From UBA4582 sp047630175 (GTDB taxonomy: Bacteria; Pseudomonadota; Gammaproteobacteria; Pseudomonadales; Azotimanducaceae), in assembly GCA_047630175.1 (NCBI GenBank), contig JBLHVI010000015.1, positions 1 to 62,789 of the forward strand: a stretch of DNA of 62,789 bases, read 5' to 3'. A program made the translations under genes and the position numbers. The notes beneath the pieces are model-generated. The model was given only the letters and a program-made list of their open reading frames with translations, was not told the DNA's origin and did no database searches. Shown in pieces: positions 18,341-28,379 of the stretch; the first letter of the stretch is position 1; each line of letters opens with the position of its first letter.

Positions 18341-19183
18341 TTAGGGCACGGCAGCGCTGGCATACGCGACATCGATCCACGCAATCTTTGCAGATTTATT
18401 TTTAGCGGCTTCACTGCCCGATACGCTGGCGGTGCAGACAAACAGTCGCTTGCCGTCTTCGCCGCCTAGCATGCAGGCAAACACGCCTTCGCCTGGGTCG
18501 ATCTCGTCGGTAATTTCACCGCCCTCAACAACGCGGATAATTCTCGACTGACCAGGATCCGCCACCCAAACACCATCGGCCTCATCAAGACAAATACCGT
18601 CGGGAAAATGCGGATGAATAGACGCCCATACTCTGCGATTGGATAGGCTGCCATCACTAGCAATATCAAACGCCGTAAGCTTACGGCCAAACGTCTCGCT
18701 AATAATCATCGTTTTACCATCCGGGGTAATCACCGCCCCGTTGGGAAAGTGCAAATCCTCAGCTACCACTCGCACAGCGCCATCAGGCTCGACGCACGCG
18801 AGCTTTGCCATCACGGGTTCAGTACCAGGGACCTCAATGTCGTAGCCAAAATTCCCCACGTAAGCCCGACCGATGCTGTCCACAACCATGTCGTTGCAGT
18901 GCCATGTAGCGATATGCGATAGGTCAGCATGCTCGACGAGTTCGCCCGACGCTTCGAGGCGAAGCAATTTACGGTCAGTCATAGAAACAATAAGTAGCCG
19001 ACCATCGGGCAGCCAGCCAAGACCTGAAGGTTGATTCGGCACCGTAGCAAGGCACTCAATATTGCCTTTTAAATCAACGGCTTCAACCACATGCCGATAA
19101 AAGTCAGAGTAAAACAGCCGCCCATCGTGCCAGCGCGGCGCCTCTGCGAAAGTCAATCCCGACACCAATGTCGTAAGGCTCAT
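18341..19183 (-). CDS. SMP-30/gluconolactonase-like beta-propeller lactonase
   Basis: The sequence shows the SMP-30 pattern: FAEAPRWHDGRLFYSDFY with the metal-binding Glu, QPSGLGWLPDGRLLIV, CNDMVVDSIGRAYVGNFG with Asn/Asp ligands, PNGAVITPDGKTMI and FPDGICLDEADGVWVAD. The length (280) is normal. These enzymes open sugar or other lactones in the cytoplasm. AGGAT lies six bases before ATG 19183. It is convergent with the MBL lipoprotein gene (ten bases between stops), and a joint role in lactone breakdown is possible but not shown. Confidence 0.85.
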   Translation of the reverse strand: MSLTTLVSGLTFAEAPRWHDGRLFYSDFYRHVVEAVDLKGNIECLATVPNQPSGLGWLPDGRLLIVSMTDRKLLRLEASGELVEHADLSHIATWHCNDMVVDSIGRAYVGNFGYDIEVPGTEPVMAKLACVEPDGAVRVVAEDLHFPNGAVITPDGKTMIISETFGRKLTAFDIASDGSLSNRRVWASIHPHFPDGICLDEADGVWVADPGQSRIIRVVEGGEITDEIDPGEGVFACMLGGEDGKRLFVCTASVSGSEAAKNKSAKIAWIDVAYASAAVP

Positions 19184-19452
19184 GTCGTATCCTGTTTCAA
19201 TGTCTGGAAGGTTTTAACGCCCGTTATACTACGCTATTTTTTAGCCTGCAAGACAACGAGTGAGGCCGCCGTTAGACTCACAAGGCAGCGAGACTAGCCC
19301 TCAGCGCCATGCGGAGCAACGCGATTGGCGTCAGCAATGACGGCTGCCATCAGCACGCTGCAAGGCACTCGTCAGCGTAAGCGATCATTCCCCGACCACA
19401 GCCTCCAACGCTGTGCGACAATGCGCGTACGCACTGCTCTCCGGAATGGACA

Positions 19453-21528
19453 ATGAATCGACTCAAAGCACCTAACAGCCTGGTCCCACCTATCGCGGCA
19501 CAGCGCCAGCATCTCAGTCACCACCACAACCGAACGCTCAGCGACCCCTACCACTGGCTCAAAGATCCCGGCTATCCAGATGTCACCGATAAAGACGTAC
19601 TGCAGTATCTCGCGGACGAGAATGCCTACTACATAGCCGCCATGAAACCAGTCACGGGCCTCCAAGAAACGCTGTTTACAGAGGTCAAAGGCCGCATTAA
19701 GGAAGATGATGCGGCGGTGCCTTGGCGCGAGGGCGACTATGAATATCGCTGGGCCTATGCCACCGGAGCAGAGTACCGGCAGTGGTTTCGCCGACCATTA
19801 GCTAGCCACGATTGGACACTATTGTTAGATGAAGTTGCTGAGGCTGGCGACAAAGATTTCTTTCGCCTCGGCGGATTGAGTATCAGCAATAACGGCAGGC
19901 AAATGGCCTGGAGCAGCGATGATAACGGATCAGAACGTTTCACGCTCCGAGTTCGAGATCTAACGAGCGGACAGACATTGGCTGACGAGATTCTCGAGAC
20001 CAGTGGCGATATCTGCTGGGATACCGCTGACACTGGCTTTATGTATACATTAGTCAGTCCGGAATGGCGGCCCTTCCAGGTCAAATACCACCGCCTCGGC
20101 ACGCCTGTGAGCGAGGACACACTGGTTTTCGAAGAGACCGACACAAGCTTCTTCCTCGGGGTGAGTATCAGCGCCAGCAAAGAATGGTTTATTTTACGCA
20201 GTGGCGATCACGTAACGGCGGATGTTCGCATTGTGCCGACGGCCACACCAACAACCTCGGCAGCTTTAATCGTCGAGCGCATACCAGGGCGTGACGCGGA
20301 GGTAGACCATGGCCAGGGTCAATTTTTTATCCGGGTTAACGACACGCATCAGGATTTCCGTATTACCTGCGCACCAACCGCCACACCGCACGAAGACCAC
20401 TGGCATGAGCTTAAGCCCGGCGGTGACGGTCACTACTGGCGAGACATGCATATATTCAAAGATTTTGTTGTACTCGAAGACCGTATCGATGGACTCGATC
20501 AATTACTGATCGTCGAAGCCGACGATGAACATTATGTAATATTGCCAGAGGCCGCATATGCCATTTCTGGTGGCCACAACGAAGAGTACTCGGCCCATCA
20601 TTACCGGTTTGGCTACACGAGCCTTGTCACTCCTCAAAGTGTCTTTGACTATGATATAGCGACGCACAGCATGAACCTGAGAAAAGAGCAGGAAATTCCG
20701 TCTGGCTATGAAAAACACGACTATCAAACAGAGCGCCTAATGCTGGCCGCCCGTGATGGTGTTCAGGTACCGGTCAGCTTGGTCTATAGGAAGGACACAC
20801 CGCTGGATGGCAGCGCAGCATTGCATCTGTACGCCTATGGCGCCTATGGCGCAGGCACTGATCCAGCATTTTCCGCAGCCCGATTAAGCCTGCTAGACCG
20901 AGGCTTTATTTATGCCATCGCGCATATCCGCGGTGGTGATGAAATGGGCTACGGGTGGTATGAAGCTGGCAAACTCTACCAGCGAACTAATACCTTCAAC
21001 GATTTTGTTGATGTCGCCCGCGAACTGTGTCGCCAAAACTATGTCGGCGAAGGCAATATCTCCATTTCTGGCGGCAGTGCCGGTGGAGAGTTAATGGGCG
21101 CGGTCGCAAACCAAGCGCCAGAGTTATGGCGTGCGGTCGTCATGCATGTGCCGTTTGTCGATGTCCTCAATACCATGCTGGATGAAAGCTTACCGCTAAC
21201 GCCTATCGAATGGCCCGAATGGGGCAACCCGATAACCAGCGCTGAAGATTATGATCTTCTCGCCAGCTATAGCCCTTACGATCGGATTGATGCCGTGGAA
21301 TACCCGCCGATGATGGTAACCGGCGGACTAAACGATCCACGTGTGACCTATTGGGAGCCGGCAAAATGGACAGCGAAATTGCGCGCCACGAAAACTGACG
21401 ACAATCTCTTGGTCATGAAGATCAATATGGGGGCTGGTCATGGTGGCAAATCGGGAAGGTTTCAGCGAGTCCAAGAAGTCAGCGAGGAATACGCGTTTAT
21501 ACTGCTCGCATTCGGCTTAGCCGACTAA
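19453..21528 (+). CDS. Prolyl-oligopeptidase family serine peptidase (S9A, oligopeptidase B-like)
   Basis: This 691-residue protein has the two parts of S9A enzymes: an N-terminal seven-bladed propeller beginning with the family opening DPYHWLKDP, and a C-terminal alpha/beta-hydrolase domain. The catalytic Ser is in GGSAGGELMG, the Asp is in GGLNDPRV and the His is in GAGHGGKSGRF. The stretch RGGDEMGYGWYEAGK is typical of protease II. It cuts short peptides, usually in the cytoplasm, and no signal peptide is seen. It stands alone between two spacers, with GGAATGG before the ATG. Confidence 0.92.
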   Translation: MNRLKAPNSLVPPIAAQRQHLSHHHNRTLSDPYHWLKDPGYPDVTDKDVLQYLADENAYYIAAMKPVTGLQETLFTEVKGRIKEDDAAVPWREGDYEYRWAYATGAEYRQWFRRPLASHDWTLLLDEVAEAGDKDFFRLGGLSISNNGRQMAWSSDDNGSERFTLRVRDLTSGQTLADEILETSGDICWDTADTGFMYTLVSPEWRPFQVKYHRLGTPVSEDTLVFEETDTSFFLGVSISASKEWFILRSGDHVTADVRIVPTATPTTSAALIVERIPGRDAEVDHGQGQFFIRVNDTHQDFRITCAPTATPHEDHWHELKPGGDGHYWRDMHIFKDFVVLEDRIDGLDQLLIVEADDEHYVILPEAAYAISGGHNEEYSAHHYRFGYTSLVTPQSVFDYDIATHSMNLRKEQEIPSGYEKHDYQTERLMLAARDGVQVPVSLVYRKDTPLDGSAALHLYAYGAYGAGTDPAFSAARLSLLDRGFIYAIAHIRGGDEMGYGWYEAGKLYQRTNTFNDFVDVARELCRQNYVGEGNISISGGSAGGELMGAVANQAPELWRAVVMHVPFVDVLNTMLDESLPLTPIEWPEWGNPITSAEDYDLLASYSPYDRIDAVEYPPMMVTGGLNDPRVTYWEPAKWTAKLRATKTDDNLLVMKINMGAGHGGKSGRFQRVQEVSEEYAFILLAFGLAD

Positions 21529-21915
21529 TAGGCCTTGGTAGGGGATGAGACATTGTTCAACCATATTCTCTCAAAACGGATAAGGTCAACGACCTGCAAC
21601 GTATGCGACCGGACCCAGTAGCCTTACATTTTATTCGTCACAAAGTCCCAAGAACTCTTTAAGGGCTCGGACCAACGACCCGAGGAGCGTGACCGCGCCA
21701 GTACGCCTAAAACCAACCCTACGAACGCTAGGCGTAACGTATATTGGCGCTCATTTCTCTATGTCAGCGCAAACTGCTTATCATCGGATGTAACTCTCAA
21801 GTTGATAAACTCTGATATTACGTCAGTGTTGCGATTGATTATAAAACCCCGATGCTATTTTTAACGAGCGAAGATAGGCCTACTGCACCTAGATCACGCC
21901 AGTAAAGGCAACAGC
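21529..21915. other. Spacer upstream of a pseudogene
   Basis: No reading frame with coding character, repeat or clear terminator was seen in these 387 bases. They would have held the promoter of the decayed gene at 21916. Confidence 0.5.
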
Positions 21916-22476
21916 ATGGCATTTTTCCTCGAACTCAAAAGACGCAAGGTCTTTAGCATTGCAATTCTCCACGCGCTCGTAGCTTGCCCGGGCATCGAAG
22001 TTCTGCATATTTATCTGCCAACTTTTGACGCCCTTTCTTAGGTTTACCGCACAGAACTTCGCATTTTCGTTTTGGGCCTTGCCGTTGCAATCACGCTGGC
22101 TTGAGTGTTCGAAATCACGCCTGACGGTATTAAAACCGATCTTGAAACGCAGAGAATGGGTGTGCAGGAACCTCAGCTCACTACAATGAAAACTGACCCT
22201 TTGGCGTCGCTTGAAAAACTTACAGAGCCAACATGAGCGCCACCTTATAATAAATCTATCGCTGTACTACCACCGACAAATTTAAGCCCAGGTCCTGAGC
22301 GTGGGTACTTTGCTTGCAGTATGCAGGCGGAGATACTGGATCAATTAGCAAAAATCGCAGACCTTAGGGTTATATCGCGAACCACAGTCCTGCGTTATCA
22401 AGAATGCATTCGAGCCTTGCGGCAGCGATGCCCTAATCGATTTAGACTGCCACCCGTTGCGGGCGTAAGACCCTGA
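21916..22476 (+). pseudogene. FlgO/TPR adenylate-cyclase-like gene remnant with three in-frame stops
   Basis: One frame from ATG 21916 to TGA 22474-22476 encodes a recognisable family N-terminus with no frameshift: MAFFLELKRRKVFSIAI (usual start FxxELKRRNVFR), then VFEITPDGIKTD, then NKSIAVLPPTNLSPGPERG and ILDQLAKIADLRVISRT. These are landmarks of the FlgO-domain/TPR proteins often annotated as adenylate cyclase or winged-helix proteins. Stops interrupt it at 22039 (TAG), 22102 (TGA) and 22234 (TGA). The first two stand where the family normally has Trp (DxW-V and AW-VFE). The C-terminal TPR part is absent. I call it a truncated, nonsense-mutated pseudogene. Confidence 0.8.
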
Positions 22477-22594
22477 GCACAAGCGACATCCACGACGTCG
22501 TGATACTTACTTCTAGTAGGCTTGTGTCACGCATGGGTTTGTACTGGGACACAGGCTTATAGCTAACCAGCAACGCTAACCATAAGACTTCAAC

Positions 22595-23617
22595 GTGAAC
22601 CAACTATTGAGCCAACTCTCGAAAAAGACTAGTCTCTTTATAAAAAAAATGGAGCATCAGATAGTGGCAGATCAGGCAAAAACTATCCAAGCAGGTCCTT
22701 CTGCTGTCAAAGGCGTGCACCACATCGGTATTTCAGTGGCTGATCTTGCACAGTCACTTGTGTTTTTTGAGGGCGCTACAACCTTAACATGCCACAGCCG
22801 AAATGGATTTAGCGGCACCGGTGCGGCCACGACACAACCCTTGGACGTCGCAATTCTAAAAGGGCCAAACAGTTATATTGAACTGATGCAGTTTGACGAA
22901 GAGGCGCATGGTGCTGCCAAAGCAATACCTGTTGAGGGTCCCGGCATCACGCATATATGCTTTCAGTCGCCAGCCGATCTCTTGATGTACAACATGTTCA
23001 CGCATCAACAGGCGACTCCTGTCACAAGAGGGTCCGGGCCAATCGATTTAGGGGGCTATGGTGTTCACTATGCGTACCTTAGAAATTCGGATCAAACTAT
23101 GTTCGAAGTTGAACAAATTGATCATCCGCAATTTGAAGGGCCTGTTTGGATCGCTCACGTGGCTTTAGTCAGTCACGATATTGATCGATTGGTGGACTTC
23201 TATGCCAAACTTTTTGGCATAGAACCTTATCGCCGAACAAACAAAGTGGTTGGCCCAAGAGTAGAAGAAGTCACCAATATCGACAATGTTCGCATCAGAG
23301 CTGCCTGGTTTAATATTGGCAACATGGTTATTGAGATATGGGAGTATTTGATTCCAGCAACCCCAGCGACAGGGTCTGCTAGAGCGTTTGAAAAACTAGG
23401 GTTTAACAAATTCGCCTTCGAAGTCGCCGACCTAGACACTGAGATGACTCGCCTACAGTCAATGGGTTTCGGCTTTATAGGCGAACCGATGAAAACCCAC
23501 CTTGGTCGCGAGGCCTATGCAACAGATCCCGATGGCAATTGTTTCAGTCTACTGGAGATCGAAAAAGCAGAACACTCTATTGATCGGCTGGAGCGCATAA
23601 CCTGGAAGACAGTTTAG
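22595..23617 (+). CDS. Two-domain VOC (glyoxalase/bleomycin/dioxygenase) family protein
   Basis: Two vicinal-oxygen-chelate modules are visible: VKGVHHIGISVADLAQS (from about residue 40) and VWIAHVALVSHDIDRLVDFY (from about 188), each followed by a beta-alpha-beta pattern ending in acidic residues (FEVEQIDH and FSLLEIEK). Such proteins bind a divalent metal and act as dioxygenases, isomerases or lyases on small molecules. The start is uncertain: GTG 22595 or ATG 22649, with no good ribosome site for either. It stands alone after the pseudogene. Confidence 0.8.
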   Translation: MNQLLSQLSKKTSLFIKKMEHQIVADQAKTIQAGPSAVKGVHHIGISVADLAQSLVFFEGATTLTCHSRNGFSGTGAATTQPLDVAILKGPNSYIELMQFDEEAHGAAKAIPVEGPGITHICFQSPADLLMYNMFTHQQATPVTRGSGPIDLGGYGVHYAYLRNSDQTMFEVEQIDHPQFEGPVWIAHVALVSHDIDRLVDFYAKLFGIEPYRRTNKVVGPRVEEVTNIDNVRIRAAWFNIGNMVIEIWEYLIPATPATGSARAFEKLGFNKFAFEVADLDTEMTRLQSMGFGFIGEPMKTHLGREAYATDPDGNCFSLLEIEKAEHSIDRLERITWKTV

Positions 23618-23639
23618 TTTCCTTAGCCGTCTAATGTAC

Positions 23640-23680
23640 CTTACCGGTAACCCCTGGCACTTACCGGCTACCCCTCGGCA
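23640..23680. repeat. Two imperfect tandem copies of a 20/21-base unit
   Basis: CTTACCGGTAACCCCTGGCA is followed directly by CTTACCGGCTACCCCTCGGCA, just after the VOC gene and before the convergent alpha/beta hydrolase gene. Function unknown; possibly replication slippage in a spacer. Confidence 0.75.
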
Positions 23681-23756
23681 TTTGGCCTCTAGCCTTTACC
23701 TTTTACGCTTGACGGAACACAGCCTTCTATCGGCTGTCAGTCCTCTGACATACAAC

Positions 23757-24647
23757 CTACTCACTTTTAAGAAAAGATCGCAATGCCCTATTGACAGTAT
23801 CAGGGTCCTCTAGCATCGGCGAGTGACCAATACCTGGGAGCCGCAGCACTTCTAGGTGTTCAACAAACCGCGGCAGTTCATCAATGAATTCTGGAACAAA
23901 GGTTTGATCGGCCTCCCCCCAAATTAATAGCGAAGGCACCGACGTGCGCGCACTTCTAGATGGCCAGAAGTCATTGTCTGTTATTGCATCCGTCGGGGGT
24001 ATATTTGCCCTGTACCAATTGATCCCTGCATCGACCGCGCCCGTCGTTCCAAGACCTGCTCTAAAGCACTTCTCCGACTCCTCCGTGAAATGATCGAACT
24101 GCGCAAGCGCCTTACAGGTATTGTCACATACCTGTCGATTATTATCTTGAGTCATAGCGAGATTAACCATCCCGCCTCGCATGGTGTACATGTATTTAGA
24201 ACGCTTTTGCTGCTCTACATTAGTTTGCAACATCGAAAGAAGTTGATTAAACGGTAGCGCACAGATGATCGCTAACTTCTTTAGACGCTGCGGATAGTGT
24301 TGAGCGTAAGCTGATGACAGCACACCACCCCAATCGTGGCCGACGAGATAAAACGCTTCTTCACCAACAATATGCTGTGCCAATTGATCCAATTGTAATG
24401 CTAAATTGTCAATTTTGTAGTGATCCAAACCACTAGGTCGCGAAGACAGGTTAGCACCAAGACCATCCACCGCAACAACGTGGAAATCATCTTTGAGCGC
24501 CGCCATTTGTAAATGAAAGGAATACCAAAATGACGGAAAGCCGTGGTAGAAAATTATAGTGGGCGCCTCACCAACGGGCCTGCCGCCTTCAACATAATGA
24601 AGCGTTAACTTACCGAGATCGAGATAGCGATTGAAGAATGTATCCAT
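23757..24647 (-). CDS. Alpha/beta hydrolase, haloalkane-dehalogenase/epoxide-hydrolase-like
   Basis: The nucleophile elbow is GHDWGG with Asp as nucleophile, and an oxyanion HGFPSFWYSF loop precedes it. GEADQTFVPE carries a candidate acid and GIGHSPMLEDP the catalytic His. An Asp nucleophile points to the epoxide hydrolase/haloalkane dehalogenase branch rather than esterases. Start ATG 24647 is preferred to the GTG nine bases upstream because GAGGTGAG lies just before it. It follows the SDR gene closely (about 26 bases), so the two probably form an operon. Confidence 0.83.
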   Translation of the reverse strand: MDTFFNRYLDLGKLTLHYVEGGRPVGEAPTIIFYHGFPSFWYSFHLQMAALKDDFHVVAVDGLGANLSSRPSGLDHYKIDNLALQLDQLAQHIVGEEAFYLVGHDWGGVLSSAYAQHYPQRLKKLAIICALPFNQLLSMLQTNVEQQKRSKYMYTMRGGMVNLAMTQDNNRQVCDNTCKALAQFDHFTEESEKCFRAGLGTTGAVDAGINWYRANIPPTDAITDNDFWPSRSARTSVPSLLIWGEADQTFVPEFIDELPRFVEHLEVLRLPGIGHSPMLEDPDTVNRALRSFLKSE

Positions 24648-24673
24648 GGCCCTCACCTCATCTATTGCAATGA

Positions 24674-25486
24674 CTATTTTGATTGCTGCGCAATCAACTC
24701 ATCTCTTAGCTTCTCTGGCGATGCTGCTTTTGCGCGGTCACGATCGACCAACTCTGGCGGGACATACCAATGCAGCGTATCGCTAAAATAAGCATCCCAA
24801 ACGCATTGCGCAACAACTTCAGCACCGAGGGTGCGACCGGCATCAGTCCTGCCCGCATTCAGTTTCGGTATATTTCGTACCTTCCTTTCTTGGCCAGCAA
24901 CGTAGGCTTTACTTTGCCAAAGTGCTGTGTCGATGATACCCGGTGATACATCTGCCGCACGCGAGCCAAATCTTGCGAACTCTACACTCAAGGCTTCACT
25001 GAGACCTTTAATTGCATACTTTGTCGCTGCGTAAGTCGCCATACCCGGTGAACCAAACGTTGCTGCAGACGATGAGGTACTAAAACACAGTGAATTTTCG
25101 GTGCCCTTTAACAGCGGAATAGCCGCATGAACGCCGTTCAACACCCCCATCAGGTTAACGTTAACGGTCGCCGCTATTGTATCGAAGGGAACTTCATCAA
25201 GAAAACCACCTATCGCAATACCCGCATTGTTGAACATCAGATCTAACCGATTGTCTGTTTGCTTACCAAAAGCCGTCATCGTCGTATCGAATGCAGTTTT
25301 GTCTGTTACATCTAAAACACCGGTGACAATACTTGTCTGAAGCTCTTTTTCTAGACCCTCGAGCTTCTCCGCATCTAAATCGTAAGCACCGACGAACCAG
25401 CCTTTTTGATGAAACAGTACTGCCGTCGCACGTCCAATGCCGCTCGCTGCACCTGTAATAAATATCGTTTTTTGTACCATGTTCAT
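24674..25486 (-). CDS. Short-chain dehydrogenase/reductase
   Basis: A classical SDR: TGAASGIGRATA for the NAD(P)-binding Rossmann turn, NNAGIA, the Ser of the catalytic set in STSSSAATFG, and YAATKYA with the catalytic Tyr and Lys. The length of 270 is normal. It oxidises or reduces a hydroxyl/carbonyl group of an unknown small molecule in the cytoplasm. It is the first gene of a likely two-gene unit with the alpha/beta hydrolase. An 847-base spacer precedes it. Confidence 0.9.
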   Translation of the reverse strand: MNMVQKTIFITGAASGIGRATAVLFHQKGWFVGAYDLDAEKLEGLEKELQTSIVTGVLDVTDKTAFDTTMTAFGKQTDNRLDLMFNNAGIAIGGFLDEVPFDTIAATVNVNLMGVLNGVHAAIPLLKGTENSLCFSTSSSAATFGSPGMATYAATKYAIKGLSEALSVEFARFGSRAADVSPGIIDTALWQSKAYVAGQERKVRNIPKLNAGRTDAGRTLGAEVVAQCVWDAYFSDTLHWYVPPELVDRDRAKAASPEKLRDELIAQQSK

Positions 25487-26333
25487 TTTCCATCTACTTT
25501 TTTATGATGTTGAGACACGCAGTTAGTGTTGATTGAGTCGATACTAAACTATTAACGTTGGCGCTCCAACCGGGTAAGTTTTGTCATGCAAATAGCTGGT
25601 ACTTGTCACACCCTATTGCAAGGCATGGATCGAGGCAGTCGAAAAAATGGGTCCAACAGCGCTATTCTAATACCGTTACCCGAGACTAGTTATCGACGAA
25701 TTCAGCGGGCAAAGACTGCCAATGCCTAGATACCGAGGGTGATGACAGTGAACCTAGATGAACAACACCAAGTTTTGTATGCCAATGAATCTCAAACGGC
25801 AAACATCTCAATATTAACAGCATCACTATGACCTTACGTTATTAGTTTGTTAGCAAAACTGCTTCGATAAAGGCATATACATAGCCAATATGTTCACCAT
25901 CGTAAAACCGCTCATCCCGATATTTAGTGGCCAGTAGCTTAGTTACTAACTGCACTCCCTAACTCATCGACAGCACATGGAACCCAAACACTGATGATCC
26001 AACAGTGACAGCGACATTTATTAGCAGCTGTTATTCTGCCAGCACAGGTTTTTTAACCACTGTTGACTCAACTTCTTCGGGCTAGCCATAGGCTGCGCAC
26101 TGAATAGCACGCATTAAAAGCTATTTTCCCAGTATGCCTATCAACCCATTAGACTCACCGACTTTAGGCCGTGCCTTGACCTTGACGTTTATAATCCGCG
26201 CACGTCCCTGCATTTAACGCTACTAGCAGGCGCTATATTTCGACTTCTGGCATCAGATACAGCCTCTAAATACAGCCTCACTATCGTCTTTTCGCGCCAA
26301 CAAACATATACTTTATTCTTTGAGGGTTAGGCC
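25487..26333. other. Long gene-poor spacer
   Basis: No convincing gene was found in 847 bases. On the minus strand near 25845-25958 a stretch of about 38 codons reads open and protein-like (contains KYRDERFYDGEHIGYVYAF) before two stops, but it has no firm start or family. Short plus-strand frames are broken by many stops. It probably holds decayed sequence. Confidence 0.4.
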
Positions 26334-27518
26334 ATGTCTGAGATTGAGAATCTAAGAATTCACTTCTACGGTGTGCAAGGAAGCGGGTCTATATTTCCGG
26401 CTAAAGCCGAGCGCATGGAGACTCAAGAGTTTTCTGATCTCAATTTGCTGACCCAAGTTTTTCAAGACATACGCCTCCATGCTGGTGCAGATAATAAGCT
26501 TGACACATCAGTTGAAGATATTATTGGAGGTTCGATCGACAGGCAGACCTTAGCCCAGTACAGGCAGAAATTTTCACTAGAGGAACCAAGAGTTTACGGC
26601 GGCTGGACAACGTGTTTTCGAGTCGAAACCTCAGATGGCTACGATATTGTTCTCGATTGCGGAAGTGGCTTTCGAATTTGCGCCAAAGATATCGTTACCA
26701 AATGGGGGATACGGGAAAATCGAGAATTGTTCATTTTTGGAAGTCATGCCCACTTTGATCACACTGAAGGCTTTGATCAAGCAGCAGTATGCTTTGATCC
26801 GAGAAACAAGATTCACGTCTATTCTAACCATCAATACATTCAAGCCTTTGACCAAAACCTTGGGATCTTCTCTCATAGCGAGGATATAAACGCGTCAGGA
26901 ATTCAAACACCCTTGAATTACCAGCTTATGCCAGCCTCGTTTGACTCTTGTGAAATAAGAGATCTAAAGAAGCAGCCCATACCCAATAAGCCTGACCCGA
27001 TGGTAGATCGATATCACGATATTAATGAGCCGGTTATTATTGGCAAAACAAAAGTTCAGGCTTTCGAAGTCTTTCATCCTGATCCATGTCTCGGCTATCG
27101 CATTGAGCACAATGGCAAGGTATTTGTATTCTGTACTGATCATGAACTGAGGCGAGGAGAAGATCCAAACGATCCTCTTCAGATTGCCAGTCTCGAAGCT
27201 GAAGAGCGACTCATGCATCATGCGAAAAACGCAGATGTTTTGTACAGGGATGGGCAGTTCCTAAAAACTGAGTATGACGGTCACGCAGGCGTTGGCTCAG
27301 ACTTCGGTGTCTCGCGAATAGATTGGGGGCACAGTTGTATCGAAGACGTTATAGCCATGGCTGACAAATGTAATGTCAAAGAGACGTATATCGGTCACCA
27401 TGATCCGAATAGAACCTGGAATGAAAGGAATTTTATCGACGAGACACTCGCACGTAAAAGCCAACAAATGGGTAGAAAATTTGAGTTTGCCCGATCGGAA
27501 ACCGTCATAGACTTATGA
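26334..27518 (+). CDS. MBL-fold metallohydrolase, RNase Z/phosphodiesterase-like branch
   Basis: The zinc motif is SHAHFDH (HxHxDH), with TTCFRVET and DCGSGFR before it as in the RNase Z/PhnP-like branch. FCTDHE supplies the bridging Asp and YIGHHDP the last His. The N-terminus has an unusual insertion (about 20-95) between the first strand HFYGVQGSGS and the GGWTTC segment. Members of this branch cleave phosphodiesters in RNA, cyclic nucleotides or phosphonate intermediates; the particular substrate is unknown. Start ATG 26334 has GAGGG upstream. It is flanked by spacers on both sides, and its AT content is visibly higher than that of the catabolic genes, so it may be a transferred gene. Confidence 0.85.
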   Translation: MSEIENLRIHFYGVQGSGSIFPAKAERMETQEFSDLNLLTQVFQDIRLHAGADNKLDTSVEDIIGGSIDRQTLAQYRQKFSLEEPRVYGGWTTCFRVETSDGYDIVLDCGSGFRICAKDIVTKWGIRENRELFIFGSHAHFDHTEGFDQAAVCFDPRNKIHVYSNHQYIQAFDQNLGIFSHSEDINASGIQTPLNYQLMPASFDSCEIRDLKKQPIPNKPDPMVDRYHDINEPVIIGKTKVQAFEVFHPDPCLGYRIEHNGKVFVFCTDHELRRGEDPNDPLQIASLEAEERLMHHAKNADVLYRDGQFLKTEYDGHAGVGSDFGVSRIDWGHSCIEDVIAMADKCNVKETYIGHHDPNRTWNERNFIDETLARKSQQMGRKFEFARSETVIDL

Positions 27519-28142
27519 GTCTCAGCTATCACGGTTGCGTTAGCCCTAGTTTAAGCAGACGCCTAGCCAGCGCGTAGAACGCAAGCGCTACGTTGTAGCT
27601 CGTTTTAGCGCTGACTTTGAACCAAATTTGACCAAATGCGCTCAAGACTGCATTAATGTTTTCTGCAGATATTTGTCATGCGATATCTGATTTATTCACT
27701 AAATCCGCAAACGCAATATTGCGAATATCAGCGTTGATACTACCTGCTAATGCGACTGCACAAGTCAAAATTTCTGCACGGCTACTGTCTATCATGGGCA
27801 GGCAGCCGCTGAACCTTTTATGTAGTGCATAGGTATCGAGAATTTTTTGCTTCCGCCTCGGCGATATCCTAAATCATTAGTTTGATCTGACTGTCGGCGA
27901 CGCTCCGAACTTACCTATCAACCTTTAGGTCGAGTGTCGCGTGATACTTTTTTTAGACATACTTCTGACGAACTGCTGTACCAAGCTGCTATCGCCGACC
28001 GCCCACATCCCGATCAAACAAACTTTGTTGTTATCATGATAAGTTTACGCTCGCTGTAATTGTTTTGTGCTAACTGAATTCAACAAACTGCTAGCAACAC
28101 AGACCCTCTTCGATTGGGTATTATCATTGCCTGAAAAAAGAT
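27519..28142. other. Gene-poor spacer with a possible TetR fragment
   Basis: Apart from the TetR-like remnant at 27676-27795 no coding or structural feature was recognised. No terminator follows the MBL-fold gene. Confidence 0.45.
27676..27795 (-). pseudogene. Possible TetR helix-turn-helix remnant
   Basis: A 39-residue frame reads SSRAEILTCAVALAGS then ADIRNIAFADLVNKSDIA. The pattern R..IL..A..LA followed by IR.IA.A..V.KS.I resembles the start of TetR regulators, but the frame ends right after the recognition helix and no continuation was found in other frames. The similarity is short and could be chance. Confidence 0.25.
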
Positions 28143-28379
28143 TTAACCAAACATTCCCGCGCCAATCACATGCATTAACAAGCCTGATATCAGCGAATAA
28201 TGCCAGTGATTTGAGCAAGCCAGCTCACACTGGCAACCTAGGCTAGCTGCCAAGTTTTTCAGGGCCTTTTGCTCAGCAGCAAGTTTGGTTTGACGGGGCC
28301 AAAAATTAACCGTTTGTATTGCCTGATGTGAGTATTCTAGCTGTCCAGCAAGGTGGGAATTTGAGTATTTCGAAAACAC
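28143..28379 (-). CDS. Small hypothetical protein (78 residues), doubtful
   Basis: A 78-residue frame with a mildly amphipathic middle and a hydrophobic C-terminus (LISGLLMHVIGAGMFG). There is no recognisable family, no clear ribosome site, and it lies in a spacer with poor coding character. It may be real or random. Confidence 0.2.
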   Translation of the reverse strand: MFSKYSNSHLAGQLEYSHQAIQTVNFWPRQTKLAAEQKALKNLAASLGCQCELACSNHWHYSLISGLLMHVIGAGMFG

